DNA of 64,000 bases, from NCBI GenBank assembly GCA_016647705.1, contig CM028336.1, positions 16,318,880 through 16,382,879 on the forward strand, read 5' to 3'. The translations under genes were made by a program, and so were the position numbers. Origin of the DNA: Eucommia ulmoides (taxonomy: Eukaryota; Streptophyta; Magnoliopsida; Garryales; Eucommiaceae). The notes beneath the pieces are model-generated. The model saw nothing but the letters and a program-made list of their open reading frames with translations. It was not told the origin of the DNA and did no database searches. Within the stretch, counting starts at the first letter, position 1; the number at the start of each line of letters is the position of its first letter. Positions 44,400 through 57,020 of this stretch are shown here, in pieces.

Positions 44400-46195
44400 A
44401 AAAACTAGAAAAAAATCTAAGAGGATGTTCCTAAGGAAATACTTAAGAAACAATTTACTTTCTTGCATTTACATTTCAACATTTACTTTCTTGTTATTTA
44501 CTTTTCGTCTTGCTTCTTTCCGTGCTTTAAATTTTAGTTATTTACTTTTTTGTTATGCGCCTTTTTGCCCTTTTAATTTTTGCAATTTACTTTTCTATTT
44601 TGCACTTTTCTGCGCTTTAAATTTATCTTATTTTACTTTATCGCATTTACTTTATTGTTTTCATTAAAAATACCCCCCCCCCCAAAAAAAAAAGAAAAAA
44701 AAAGAATGTCTTGACTAAAAGTTGGAAGGGGAGAGTCACTCATACCACCTTTTAGGGGGGAGAGTCACTCATACCACCTTTTAGGTTTCTCGATTTGGTG
44801 TGAAACTTTAAATGGTGGTTTGAGGGAGGCATTTCCCCTAAAGTAGTTTTTTTAGTTAAGATTAATTTGACAAATAAAACACTGCATTGCATTTCTCATC
44901 AAATCTGTTTTTACTTTCCTGAGGATTCCAAGGGTCCTCACAAAACTGTTTTACTTTAAAACTCCAGGAATTTCTTCAATAAAGTTTCCCAAAAATTGAT
45001 TTTACTTTCCTAAGGATTTTTTACTTTCCTGAGAATTCCAAGAATCCTCACAAAACTGTTTTTTTTTTTTTTTTTTTTTTTTATTATAAACTCTAGGAAT
45101 TTCTTCAGTAAGTTTTCCCAAAAATATACTTCTACTTTACTGAGGATTTCAAGGATCCTCAAAACTAATGTTTTAATTTAACTTCAAAAATTTGTTCAAT
45201 GAGACTTTCCTAAAAACCTGTTTTACTGTTCTGAGGATTTCAAAGATCCTCACAAACTGTTGTTTCTAATTTAATGTCGGGAATTTCTTCATTAGGTTTT
45301 TTTTTTTTCAAAAATCTGTTTTACTTTTCAGGGGATTTCAAGGATCCCCACAAAATATATTTTTTTCATATCTAATGTCAGGAATTTTTTCAGTAAGATT
45401 TATTTAAATTCTATTTTACTTTCCTGAGGACTTCAAGGATCCTCACAAATATTTTGTTTTACCTTATCAAAGGATATTCTTCGGTAAGGATTTTCAAAAA
45501 TGTGTCTTTACTATCTTAGAAAATAAAAATGGGTTTCTTCAATAAAGATTCCCAAAAAAAATATTTTTACTTTTTACTTTTTTTTTTTCTCATTTTTCTG
45601 TCAAGGAAAGCTTTTGCATGCATTTTAATATTTCAGTTTGGCAAAATAACCCGAACTAAAAAATCAAATAAAACCCTTAGGGGGTTAAACCTGTCGATTC
45701 CATTCATAATCGATAAGCGCTCTAAAAGGGAGACGTTTTTGCCTTTTATTTAATATTATTGTTTTTAAGTTTTCTTTTAAATAAAAAGTGAATAAGGGGA
45801 ATAACTTTAACCAAACCAAAAATCTCTTAGAATTACTTTCTTTCAAAGGATTATTAAGACAAAGTTATTGGTTTAGGATTCTTGTCTTGGGGTGCCTAAC
45901 ACCTTTCGCAAGAATAACGACCCCCGAACTTTAAGAATACTCTGGTTCGAACAAATATCTTCGAGTCAAATTTGAGTTATTTCAAAATTAAAATGTTTTA
46001 AAAATTCCTGATGACCTAGAAGACAATTTAAACTCAATGCTAGGTGGCTCTTTATTATTTAAGAAAAATCAACCCAAAAGGATGTTTTCAAAATCGGCAC
46101 CCTAAAAAATCCCCTTGAACATTTTTTTTAATAAAAAATGAAGAATTTCAAAATGAGCTTATCCAAAATCTTTTCAAAAAATTAGCTTAGTAGTG
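44400..46195 (-). mobile_element. Second Tat-like gypsy LTR, minus orientation
   Basis: In reverse complement it follows the first 1.6 kb of the solo LTR at 27950. Shared landmarks include GGGATTTTTTAGGGTGCCG, TTTTGGGTTGA, TTCGGGGGTCGTTAT, GCGAAAGGTGTTAGG and CCACCATTTAAAG. It holds a tandem array (44905-45520), a C12/A-rich tract near 44673-44705, and a tandem copy of GGGAGAGTCACTCATACC (44730-44785). Both ends are estimates. Confidence 0.6.
44905..45520. repeat. Tandem repeat in the Tat-like LTR, about 85-90 base unit
   Basis: About seven imperfect units, each with TTACTTTCCTGAGGATT, CAAGGATCCTCACAAA and GGAATTTCTTCAGTAAG. The CCTGAGGA...TCCTCA pair makes each unit a potential stem-loop around GGATCC. 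Confidence 0.75.
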
Positions 46196-46269
46196 GACTG
46201 GGGTAGAATTTATTCTCTTTTGTCACCTTCAGCCGTGAACTGAGACGCATTATATCTTGGGTTTGGTTT

Positions 46270-46905
46270 CTCATGTTGTCCTTGAAAAAAGAATGGGTAG
46301 TAATGTTGAACTATTTAGAAGTTTGGTAGTCAATGTGCAATAAAAGGAAAATATAAGTCTAGGGTTTAAACCTTGACTTTGTCTATAAATAGGGGTTATA
46401 CTTGATAGCTTCCCAATGATGTTAGACAAGGACAAATTAGGTTGGTCTTCCTATTCCTTTATCGTTCTACTGATTTGATTCTTACCATCGCCTACAATCA
46501 AATCGAATCTACGTCAGATCTACTGATTTAGAATTCAATTCTTAGAATAGATCTACTAATTTAGAGTTCAATTCTTAGAAAATCAGTAGGCACTATTCAA
46601 ATAGAATTTTCCGTGTGGATGTTGTTAGAGGTAGGACGTTTGTGCCATTATTCAGAGATTGTTACTTGTATGGAGACTTGATTTCGCTGATTTGGAAAGA
46701 GCTTTCTCAAATCATGCCTCGAAAACTAGAGGCTATGAGGATGAAGCACCAGAAGAAGTATAAGTTTAAATTTGATTTATTCTTCGTGTTTTATTAATTG
46801 TTTTGTATTATCACGACTAATTCAGGCTTATCAAATTATTTTTGAAATTAAATTTATCAAACAAATTTGTATTCTGCTGTGTTCACATAGACAAAATATC
46901 ATTCA
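46270..46905 (+). repeat. 5' LTR of copia element A2 (5' truncated)
   Basis: Matches the second half of the family-A LTR, including the promoter-like GTCTATAAATAGGGGTTAT at 46380-46398 and the phrase GTGTGGATGTTGTTAGAGG. Ends a few bases before the primer site. The missing first half is probably lost to the Tat-like LTR next to it. Confidence 0.75.
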
Positions 46906-46907
46906 AG

Positions 46908-46920
46908 TGGTATCAGAGCC
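46908..46920 (+). promoter_or_regulatory. Primer-binding site of copia A2
   Basis: TGGTATCAGAGCC, the perfect plant copia primer site for initiator-Met tRNA. Confidence 0.92.
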
Positions 46921-49900
46921 TGGTCTATGAATATTACGAAATAATAAAATTGATTACTTTTGTAGAAGTCCAAATTAGATTTGGAAGATTGGATCTTTAG
47001 GCATTAACGGTAATAATTAATTATTATGAAACTTGGATTTGAATTGTGATCTTTATCGTAGTGAGAAATTTATTTCCTAAACGATGAATTGCGATTTTTG
47101 GGCTTCGCCTGCGAAGAATGCGGAGAACAAAATTTTAATTTTCTATCAAATTAATTCTAAAAATGTAAGATTAATTATAAGAGGGATAAAAAATTAATGA
47201 GATTAATTTTGTTGGAAATAAAAAAAGTCATCAGACTACGGAAAGGCACGATGGCGGAATAGTCACCGCCGCACAAGGAGGCTGCCGGAGGGGCTGCTTT
47301 CGAAACAATACTTGGGTATGTGTTTTGGGGTTGTTTTGAACAACCCAAGCCCACTCTATATATATATATATTTGACTTTTTAAACTTTAACCATTATATA
47401 TGTATAATTTAATTAAAAGTTAATAGTTTTAATATATATTAAATAATTAATAGTTAATTATTTTACTATATTAATTTTTTTTGGATGCTTTGGCATTCGA
47501 TTTCGGTTATAGAAATTTTGAGACGACCCAGGATGGCTTAAAGCGGTGTTAATTTTAAAAGTTTGACTTTAATAAATTACCTGCAATAATTAATTGTGTT
47601 AGATCCCAAATTAAATTTAATTATAAGAATTTATTTTAATTTTAATTCTATTTTAATTGTTCTTGAATAATTAATAGATATAGAATTTGAAATTAAATAA
47701 TTTTTATATATTTAAATTTTAAATTGATCTTTAAATTTAAATTCAATTTCAATTGTTATTAGATAATAATTAATAAATTTTGAATTTTGAATTTGAAAGG
47801 TAACATAAGATTTGAATTTTATTTCGATTATTATTAGATAATAATTAATAGATTTACAATTTAAATTTGAAATATTTAATATAGATTTGATATTTTAAAT
47901 TAATATTTTATTTTAATTATTATTTGACAATGATTACTAGATGTAGAGTTTTAATTAAAATGAAAGAAATCTAATTTGAATAAAAATTCTATTTTAATTT
48001 TCCTGGAGTAATTAATAAATATGGACTTTTTATTTTAATGTGGAATTAGTCAGATTCGATATTTTTGTTAGATTTTATGTTATTATTATGAGATAATTTT
48101 CAAGGATATAGAATCAATAAATTTAAAAATTTAATTAGATTCTATTTTAATAATTGTGGGATAATTGTTAATAGATATAGAATGTAATTTAAATTTGAAT
48201 TTGTAATTCTAATTAGATTAGAAATAAAATTAATATTCCTTATGAGATAAGGATAAATTATTAGTATCCCTAATTAGATTTGAGGATTGTGGTTACTATT
48301 GTTAATTAAATAGATAAATTTTTATTTTTCGAAAATTAAAATTGTAGTGACCCAATAAACACGTTCACGATTGGTGTAATCAAATAAATATAATCATTAA
48401 CTTAAAACCATTTAAGTTATATGATTGATTTTGTTTGATTCTACAGGAAAGTTAAGTAGTCTTTATCGTTAAATTAATTAATTTTTCTATGAACCTAGGT
48501 TCAATTCAGTGACTCGAATTGAATTGTATTAAAAGTGCATAATTATTCTGGGGCCATTTATTAGCATGTCTAGGGTTACATATTTGTTAGGTTGCATCTG
48601 AGCCCATTTAGCATGCATATGTGGAGAATTATTTATTTTATTATATATATTTATATGATGCATGTTAAACAAACTAAATAAGAAAATGATGAGATCTAAA
48701 ATCAAAATCCCTCAAAAGTAATATTAAGTTGAAAGAAGGAAGATATGAGATATGCATCTTTGTGGTCTTTCACCAGGAGATTTGTTGAGGTAGGGATTCC
48801 ATAGGCCTAAAGTCGGTCCTTAGCTGTCGGGCAGGACCATGTCCTGAAAATCAAACTCACGATGAACTTATGTTTATTTATAACATTTAAATAGTAGATT
48901 ATTGTGTTCCCTTAGCTGTCGAGTAGGGTGCACATTAAGAACTAGTTGGGACCATGCTGGGTGGGTATAATTTAACTAACAAGATATATCCTTAGCTTAC
49001 GGTGAGCTATAATCAAACTAAAGACCAAACATGAACTGTATCTTACTGAAAAGGTAATAAACAAGAGATGCATATCCCTAGGGGCATTAGATCCATAGTT
49101 GATGACAAGCGCTATCGACTGGTTAAGGATTATTCAATTCCGCACAAGGTAAATTTGAGATGTAACCGTTTCCTAAAAGATGCAAGATTCAAAAATAAAA
49201 ATAAAAAATAGTGGTTGTACATTTACATTCGTATAAGACCCTAATAAAATTAAGGTAATGTACAATACTTTCCTATTCATTTTGTTTGTTGGTTATACTT
49301 ATTTATATAGATATTACTAAGCCATTTATTAAAGTTCTTGAGAAAATTAACTTAAACAGATCCAAATTCTTGGATTAATTTTGGAAATTAAAATTCGTTT
49401 GAACTTCCCAAAGGATAGGCTTAGTTATGTAAGATCCAGTTGTCTTATGAGACAAATACTGAAAAGAAACATGTAACTATAACATGAGGATTATAAGCAC
49501 GCTCAATGTTATTAGATAACATCAAGTAACAAAATCTAGACCATGAAAGTTTATTGAACTCGTATGTAACAGTGAATCCATGGAGTCTCTCTATGGCAAT
49601 CATAGTTACATTGTAAGATATAACACCTCAAAAGGAGTTTCTTTGGGAAGAATGGAGGTAGGATCATATGCTGGTGGGCTTCGGCCCAACATGATGGGCA
49701 ATGCTAAAGGGTTTTGGATCTCTACTAACTCTCGAAAATGGCAGTAGATTAATTTCTACAGATATGTTGGACTCATTCTCTCAATTTTTTATAAACTTCG
49801 ACATAAGCAATTTAGAAGTATTTCTTCTAGTACTTGTAAATTTGTGGAATATAACCATAAGATCTTGAAAATCCAAAGTAATAGCTTGTCATTTAGAATG

Positions 49901-52303
49901 AGACTTTTTTCTCAAAGAATAAGTAAGAGAGGAAGGTGTTTCGTCTCAAAGAGTCGAAAGAATGGATTAATAAAAGAAAAAAAAATATGAGAAAAGGAAG
50001 TGCTTTCATGGAATTCAAATTGAGCATTGGAAAGTGAGCTTTAAAAGTTCTTTGTTTCCAAAGACACGTTTCTCGAAAGAATGTCAAAAAAGTATAAATG
50101 ATCAAGAAATTAACCTAAAGGGTGCTTAGTACATCCTAACGTGTTTGAGCCTATGGACTTTGGAAGTTCAAGACGTTTTTCAAACATCACAATCCTTACT
50201 TTAGCTTGGGGTTGGTGTATCTATTAAGATACAAATTTGAATACTTGATTCAGATTATAAGTAAAAAAACAAATAGAAAGGTATTAAGACTCAACGATTA
50301 GATGGAGGAGGCAAAATATTTATCCATTTAAGATCATTTCGTGATCATCATATACTTTATAGTAGGATCAACCTGATATATTATAATTTCATGGTATATC
50401 ATAAAAGGAGAATATCAAACCTTATTAAATATGGTCAGATCGATAATGAGTCATACTGATTTACCTATTTTTTGAAAATGCTCTTTTTTTACTATAGTGT
50501 ATTTATTGAATAAGGTTCCTACTTTCATTCCAGAGACATTGTATGAGATATTGTGTGGGCAGAAGTTGAGCCTTGAACTATTAAGATTTGGTTGGTCAAG
50601 ATCTTAATCAACAAGTTGGAATCAGGAACTCATAGTTATAGGTTTTGGAATGTACTTATGGAAACTATGGTACACCTTTTCTATCATTCAAGTAAACAAA
50701 AATTGTTTGAGAAAATGCAACATTCTAGAGAAATAGTTTCTCAAAGCGAAAGATAAAAATGGACCAAGTGTTGGACACTATACAAACTGACAATAGAGTT
50801 TCTTGGAAACATTTTATAGTAAATACACCTAGTACGCAAATTCTTTGTATGGATAGTAATACATTCTCATAATCTAATAGATGTATTAGATACGTCAATC
50901 AAGATGACAGGGAAATAGTTCCAGTGAGAATTAACAAACTTACCAGTTACAAAGGATATGATGTTGGACATTATAAAGGGCATACAATTATAAAATCATT
51001 GATTGATTGTATGTACAACTAACCAAGGTTTGGCTTAGAAGGAAAGGTGAAAATACGCCAAGTGAGATTAATGGCGATAAGGTGTTACAACTTTAAGAAA
51101 TTGATACTCTATAGAACCTTGATGACAACAATGCTAAGGACCGTCAATATTTAACTATCCATTATTGTACACTTTGAAACTTGGAAGATTAATAGAGAAA
51201 ACTCAATGGCAAAATTGTAGTATTTACATAAATAAGCTAAAGGGATTCATAATGGTTGATAAATGTCAAGACGTGTGCAAGTTGAAAATGTTCATTTATG
51301 GACTAGGGCAATGTTTTCCTAATTTGAAACATTCATTTTTTACATGGTAGTCATTTTTTTTTTACTATGTTAAGAACAATGAATGATCCAGCATGTGCAC
51401 TAATAAGATAGATAAGCAGAAACTTCAAATTTATAGACAACACTCCAATATTGGACTATTATCTTTGGTAATAGTATAATTTTACAGAAATATTCTCCAT
51501 AAAGATTTGGAAAGAGCTTCTCTAATACTAGGTAAAAGGGTCTAAAAAGATAGATCAAAAGTCGCTTAATTTTCAAATCTCAATACATCGCGTTGGCTCC
51601 ACAAATTGCTAATGAGAGACTCTACCAGTCCATTATGGGATTTGTCTCTTAATAGCGCGAGTCCAAAAGACGCTAGTTAAGAAAGATGCAATGTGTAGGA
51701 TTCCATATGCTTTGATAATTGGAAGTCTCATGTATTTTGTGCTACATATTAGAATTGATATCAGACACGTTTTTAGCTTGACCAGCATATATCAATTTCG
51801 TTCAAACTGAGAGTGTTGAATGGCAAAGAAATATATCCTAAAGTGCTTTAGAAGAACTAAGTATAAATTTCTATATATGGAGAATAAAAACATCATATTG
51901 ATGGATTAGGTATTGAATTTCAAATTCTATGTGAATAACCATTAGTCTTATTTAAGATATTCTTGTATATTGATAGGTGGGGTCTTTAGCGGGAGAAGTT
52001 ATTGAGAAAATTCAAAACATCATATTATACTATGGAGACCAAGTTCATTATCGCCTCAGATATAGTTTATATTGTATAAGGATTTAAAAGTTTGATTGAC
52101 TAACTTGGTTCCAACCATGAGTCATGATACCTCGGTATGATGACAACGATTAAGATTATAGCTCAGGCCAAGAACTTAGGTCTCATCAATGTCTAAACAC
52201 CAAGAGTAGTGCTTTCATGTTATAATTTAAAGTTAATATATCTATTTATAGAGTATGTTGGGTGGATACTGTGATAGATTCATATATTTAGGGCCCTAGC
52301 CCA
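46921..52303 (+). mobile_element. Copia A2 internal region, heavily decayed
   Basis: The leader (46921 to about 49200) is non-coding. After it, pol traces appear in order: PETLYEILCGQKLSLELLRFG (50525-50600, end of integrase), VCKLKMFIYGLGQ (51275-51315, RT; compare VCKLKKSLYGLKQ), then the stretch before RNase H (51560-51760), and KIIAQAKNLG-like RNase H residues near 52155-52190. Frames are broken everywhere. The CACTA element is inserted just after the pol end. A parallel copy, A3, runs from 57020. Confidence 0.75.
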
Positions 52304-52306
52304 ACA

Positions 52307-52489
52307 CACTACAAGAAAAATGGTTTTTTTATCACGCTTAGTAAATATAATTTATCTCGTTTTTTAAATAAACTGTGATTATAATAATATGAATAAGATA
52401 TAATCTCGTTTAAAATTTTTTTATGTGATAAAAAATATTTTTTATCTCACTATTCGTTGCTTTTATCACAATTATTATTTATAACCGTG

Positions 52490-52494
<5 letters not shown>
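52307..52494. repeat. Left subterminal repeats of the CACTA element
   Basis: Repeated TATCAC/GTGATA words: TTTTATCACGC, AACTGTGATTATAA, ATGTGATAAAAAA, TTTATCACAATTA, ACCGTGATTAA. The matching right-end set lies at about 55450-55783. Confidence 0.8.

Positions 52495-52523
<29 letters not shown>
52495..52523. repeat. Homopolymer of 29 C
   Basis: Uninterrupted C run at the border between the left subterminal repeats and the captured sequence. Its true length may differ, since such runs are hard to sequence. Confidence 0.85.
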
Positions 52524-52525
<2 letters not shown>

Positions 52526-52555
52526 AAAGGCGCTAGGAAATGTTTCGTGTTATCG

Positions 52556-52963
52556 CTCCCCGTCGAAGTCCCCTTCCGGTTTTTGTTGGCACTTATCCTT
52601 CTCTAATGCTCTCTTCATTCTCTACCCTAGCCGTCGCTCAACCCTAGCAGTCGAAGCGTCTCTCTCACTCGATCTTGAAATCGCTGAGATTTCTCCATCG
52701 CCGTCGCCAAGCATTCAGCCTTCATCGTCATCGTTATCGTCGTCTTCAGCCTTCACTTCGTTTTCTCTTCTCCAGCCATCACCGTCGTCGTCTTCTCCAG
52801 TTATCGTCATCGTCTTCTTCTCCAGCCTCTCTCGATCTCGAGATCGCTCTATCGTACTGATTTGGAGCTACTGAAGCTCAATTGTGCTTTATTTTTTAGG
52901 GTTTCACGTCATTGATACATTGATCGGTAACAGAGGAGCAATACGAGGGGGAAGAGGACGCAG
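52556..52963 (+). other. Possible captured 5' leader/first exon
   Basis: Pyrimidine-rich, GC-richer than its surroundings, with TCGTC/CTTCTC repeats like a plant 5' leader. It ends GAGGACGCAG|GTACAAAT, a good splice donor at 52964. Because importin-alpha exons follow, it may be their untranslated first exon or part of a different gene. No IBB-domain coding (the Arg-rich importin N-terminus) is seen here. Confidence 0.35.
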
Positions 52964-53244
52964 GTACAAATTTCTTTTCTCAAACAATTACTAAAGTTTC
53001 AATTTATGTTCTCAAATTTTTGTTGGCGAACAGATACAATTACTAGTTATGAATCTCGATATAATGAACATTGTATTGTATTTTTTGTGTATTGACATAT
53101 TGTGTTTGTTGATGTAATACTTTTGCTCTCTATCAAGAGGAAGAACATTGATATACGTCTTTAATTTCACTTTTTAGTACTTTAATAGTACAACCGGTTA
53201 AAAAGGTAGATAATCATGATTTCTATGTGCTACTCTTGTTGCAG

Positions 53245-54547
53245 TTAGAAAATCTTCCTGCAATGGTTGCTGCTATTTGGTCAACTGATTCACAGCTCGA
53301 AGCCACCACCCAGTTTAGGAAACTGCTCTCAATAGGTTTGTTTTTGAGTGGCACTTCTTTGATTATGCATAATTTATGTTTTCGATTCTTTTCCCCGTTG
53401 ACTGTAACTATATTTCGTAGTTTTTTTTCCCATCTTATGTCTTCTTGAAAAGAACGCAATCCCCCGATTGAGCAAGTAATACAAGGAGGTGTTGTTCCTT
53501 GCTTTGTTGAGTTTCTTGTGAGTGATGACTACTTGCAGCTTCTGGTTTCTATTTGAACTTTGTTTAGCTCTTTAAGTTATTTATGTTCTATCTGTAAGGT
53601 TAAAAATTTTTACTAGTATTCTGATTTTTTTTTTTCAGTTCAAAGCAGCTTGGTCCCTCACTAACATTGCATCCGGAACATTTGAAAATACCAAGGTTGT
53701 AATTGATTATGGTGCCATTTCAATTTTTGTGAGACTTCTTGGTTCTCCAAGCGACGATGTTCGTGAACAGGTATATATTGCAGAAGTTCACAGATACTTT
53801 GGTTATATGATAATGTTTGTAACTTTCAATTGATTTTGAGAATGGTGAATTACTAACTCGTTGTGATCTTGTCCTTGAGTTATGCAGGCTGTGTGGGCAT
53901 TAGGTAATGTTGATGGGTTCTCACTCAAGTGTTGTGATCTTTTCCTGAATCATGGGGCTTTGATGCCATTGCTGGCACAATTTAAGAGCATTCAAAGCTT
54001 TCTATGCTAAGAAATGCAACCTGGACATTGTCGAACTTCTGTAGGGGCAAATCGCAACCTCAATTTGAGCAGGTTTGAGTTAATAGACTCTTCGTCTATT
54101 GATCTTCGATATAATACCCCTCCACACCTCCATCCCCACTCTCTCACACACACAGAGGACTGAGTAGAGAAAATTTTTGTTTCATTAAATGCTTATGAAA
54201 TTATTATGTGAAAATAGACAAAGCCTGCTCTTCCCACTCTGGCTCGACTTATGCATTCAAATGATGAAGAAGTACTACTAACTGATGCATGATGGGCGCT
54301 GTCATATCTATCCGATGGAACCAATGACAGCATCTTGTTGAGCTTCTAGGGTGGGTGCCTGCTCTTTTTTCCCTCCTAATGAATTGATTGGCATGTTGCT
54401 GGTCTGTGGCTGTGGAGATCTTTGCTTAGCTTTATCTTGTGACTGAAACTTTACCTTTCTATTTTCAGTAATCCATCGCCATCAGTTTTAATACCTGCGT
54501 TGCGTACTGCTGGTAATATTGTTACCGAAGATGATCTCTAGAATCAG
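53245..54547 (+). pseudogene. Captured importin-alpha gene fragment, six exons with introns
   Basis: Exons 53245-53335, 53453-53544, 53639-53770, 53888-54072, 54218-54350 and 54469-54547 are separated by GT...AG introns in correct phase. They encode the armadillo repeats of a nuclear import receptor: [94 protein letters not shown], and NPSPSVLIPALRTAGNIV. The IBB domain and C-terminal repeats are absent. Damage: a one-base deletion before the LRNATW block in exon 4, TGA in place of a Cys codon within DA-WALSYLSDG, a deletion with frameshift at the end of exon 5, and TAG in DDL-NQ. Retained introns show capture from DNA, not a cDNA. Confidence 0.9.
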
Positions 54548-54989
54548 GTACTTGATGCTGTTTCATGTTAAACAATAGTGATTTTTCTGTTCTTTGTATA
54601 TACTAGTCACTAGTGGTAGTGGTGAATGTACATGCTATGGACGTTCAACAAAATTATGGGGAGGATTAGAGTCCCTGCTACACTGAAGCCCTTTTCCATT
54701 AATATATAATAACATATCAGTCTTGTGGTAGGAATTTAAATGCATCTGAACTTTATTTGCATTTTCTATTTATTTTCTTGTAAATTCATATTGATTTTCA
54801 AAGTTTTGATTAATTTCTTGGACTTCTAAATTTTAGAGCAATAGAGATAAATTGGGATGCAACTCCGGTGATTTGAAGTGAGGGATGCGAAAGGATTGCC
54901 CACTTCTAGCATCAATCTCTCACTGGTGGATCTTTTTAACTCAGGAAGACGCATTACGGCTGGCCCACTGTTATTTTTTTTAGCAAAAA

Positions 54990-55225
54990 AACAGGAAAAA
55001 ATAGTTTTAGCATGTTACTGTTTTGCTGTATTTTGCACTGTTTTGGCTGGTAAATTTTCCTGTATCTTCCTCTTATTGGCTGGTACTATTTTGCACCGGT
55101 TTTGGCTGATGTTGAATTGTATTTTGCATTGATTTTGCAACAACGCAAGGGATTGCATTGGTTTTGTAGTTGGTGAATTGTATTTTGCACTGGTTTTGCA
55201 GTAAGGTAAGGGATTGCACTATTTT
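54990..55225. repeat. Minisatellite-like repeat in the CACTA element
   Basis: The phrases TGTATTTTGCACTG(G)TTTTG and TTGGCTGGT recur five to six times at irregular spacing, with later copies separated by CAAGGGATTGCA. Non-coding. Confidence 0.6.
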
Positions 55226-55449
55226 TTTTTGGTTTATACTTCATAGAAATTTTATATTTTAGACATATAACTTATAGAAATTCAAGTTTATGATTCTTGT
55301 ATTGAAATTACTTGTGTTTTTCATATTAATGTAGAATTCTTATGTCATCAATATTTTAGTTGTTTTAGAAATATAAAATTCATTTTTAGTTAATTTTTTG
55401 TAGTATTTTTTTTTATACATAATAGTGCTATAATATTTTTTGTAATTTT

Positions 55450-55783
55450 TTTTAAATATACATTAGAAACTATCACAGTTTTTAAATGTGATAGAAAATA
55501 GGGTAAACATCTCAATTTGATACAAAACTGAGATAAATATTGTCCAAATATTCACGTTTTTTTTAATTTCATCACATATATGTGATTTTTTAATCACATT
55601 TGAAAACCGAGATTTTAGATGCACTAATCATCTTGGTTTTTAATTGTGATAAAAAATATATCATCTCGGTTTATTTTTAATCACACTGCATACTATCACG
55701 GTTAGGTTCGGAGCAAAAAACTGTGATTAAAAGCTTTTTATCACGGTTTTTAACTGTGATAAAAAAGCTTTTTTCTTGTAGTG
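55450..55783. repeat. Right subterminal repeats of the CACTA element
   Basis: Repeated AACTGTGATAAAAA / TTTATCACGGTTTT words, clustered toward the terminus, mirror the left end. Confidence 0.85.
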
Positions 55784-55848
55784 ACAATAGTTAGCCGGAT
55801 AAAATATATGATGCTATAATTAACTAGATATAGTTCTAGTGATAGATT

Positions 55849-57020
55849 ATTGGGGAAAACCCCTATAGACAAACCTAGACAGGCTTATTTCTGAAAATAA
55901 TCTTAAGTAATTAAATAATTAAAAAGACAAATTTAAATTTTCACATACAGACCTAGTATTTAACATATAACCATGTATGTATTATATAGCTGTTAAGGTT
56001 CTTTGGATATTCGATTGAAGTCTCCTAGATTTTTAATGAGATTAAAATGGAGTGAGATCGAATATATTTGGTAATTGAATATCCTAAAATGTACCTAGTT
56101 GTAGGATTATTAATTGGTATTTAAAAACTCAGATAGATTGACTTTTGTGATGTTTTGTCAATTGAGAATGGTGAATCTAAAATTTATCTATATAAGACAT
56201 TGGGACAACCATAATGAGGGCTTGTTAAGTGTTAATTGGTGCCTGAATATTACCATAACTTGATATTCTATATGGGCAACATTTCTTAATGTTAGAATAG
56301 AATATTTAAGTTGTAATAGTGCATGTAATCTTTTGACTTGAGATACTGTTTGTCATGTGTATGCCCTCCTATACTGTGATAAGACTAAGTATAGCATTCT
56401 ATTCATGATAGTTCAAAGGTATACATTAAGTCTAGTGGGACATACATGTGATTATTTGAGTATGCAATAAATGACCTATCACCCTTAAGCGAAAAAAGAA
56501 TTGTCTTATGTGATTAATCCTGATTTACTTAAAGCTTCGGCCAAAGAAGTATGATGATTATAATAAGATTCTAATTGGTATCATAAAGTAAATAGGTGAT
56601 CTTGAAACATATGATTGAACTAGGAGTTTTGACTTTATCTAATTTTGTTTGTTCTTTCAAGACATAAAGATAAGAGATCGGATTGCATTATAATTACATC
56701 TTGGTGGGTTCCCTGATTAAATTATTATGAATTGGATATAACTATAATATGTGAGTAGACATAATTCATAGTTGATGGAGATGCCGTAAAAAAGTATTCT
56801 TTACATAAGGGCAAAATTGGAATTTTTAAATTTTAATTGATTAATTAATAAATAAATTATTTTTAATCGTCCAACTTTTGATATGAACCTAATGGTTCAC
56901 ACACAATGAAGAATAAAGTTTGATTAGTCCTTGAAAAATAAAAGAGTAGTAATGCCGAACTGTTTAAAAGTTTGTCTAGGATTTTAACCTAGACTTTGTC
57001 TATAAATAGGGGTTATAAAT
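55849..57020 (+). repeat. Family-A LTR between copia A2 and A3
   Basis: Begins TATTGGGGAAAACCCCTATAG (compare TGTTGGAGATAAGACC of the full LTR) about 60 bases after the CACTA element. It follows the LTR through the promoter-like GTCTATAAATAGGGGTTATA near 56998-57017, where it stops abruptly and copia internal sequence takes over. It acts as the 3' LTR of A2 and the truncated 5' LTR of A3. Confidence 0.7.

Larger units (their letters stand above)
52307..55783 (+). mobile_element. Non-autonomous CACTA (En/Spm) element carrying importin-alpha exons
   Basis: Starts CACTACAAGAAAAA and ends TTTTCTTGTAGTG, perfect 13-base inverted ends, with the 3-base duplication ACA on both sides (52304-52306, 55784-55786). 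Both subterminal regions are packed with the same short motif in either direction (ATCACGGTTTTTAACTGTGAT type), as expected for CACTA transposase binding. No transposase genes. The interior holds a multi-exon piece of an importin-alpha gene, a C29 run, and a minisatellite. It is inserted near the 3' end of copia A2. Confidence 0.93.
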
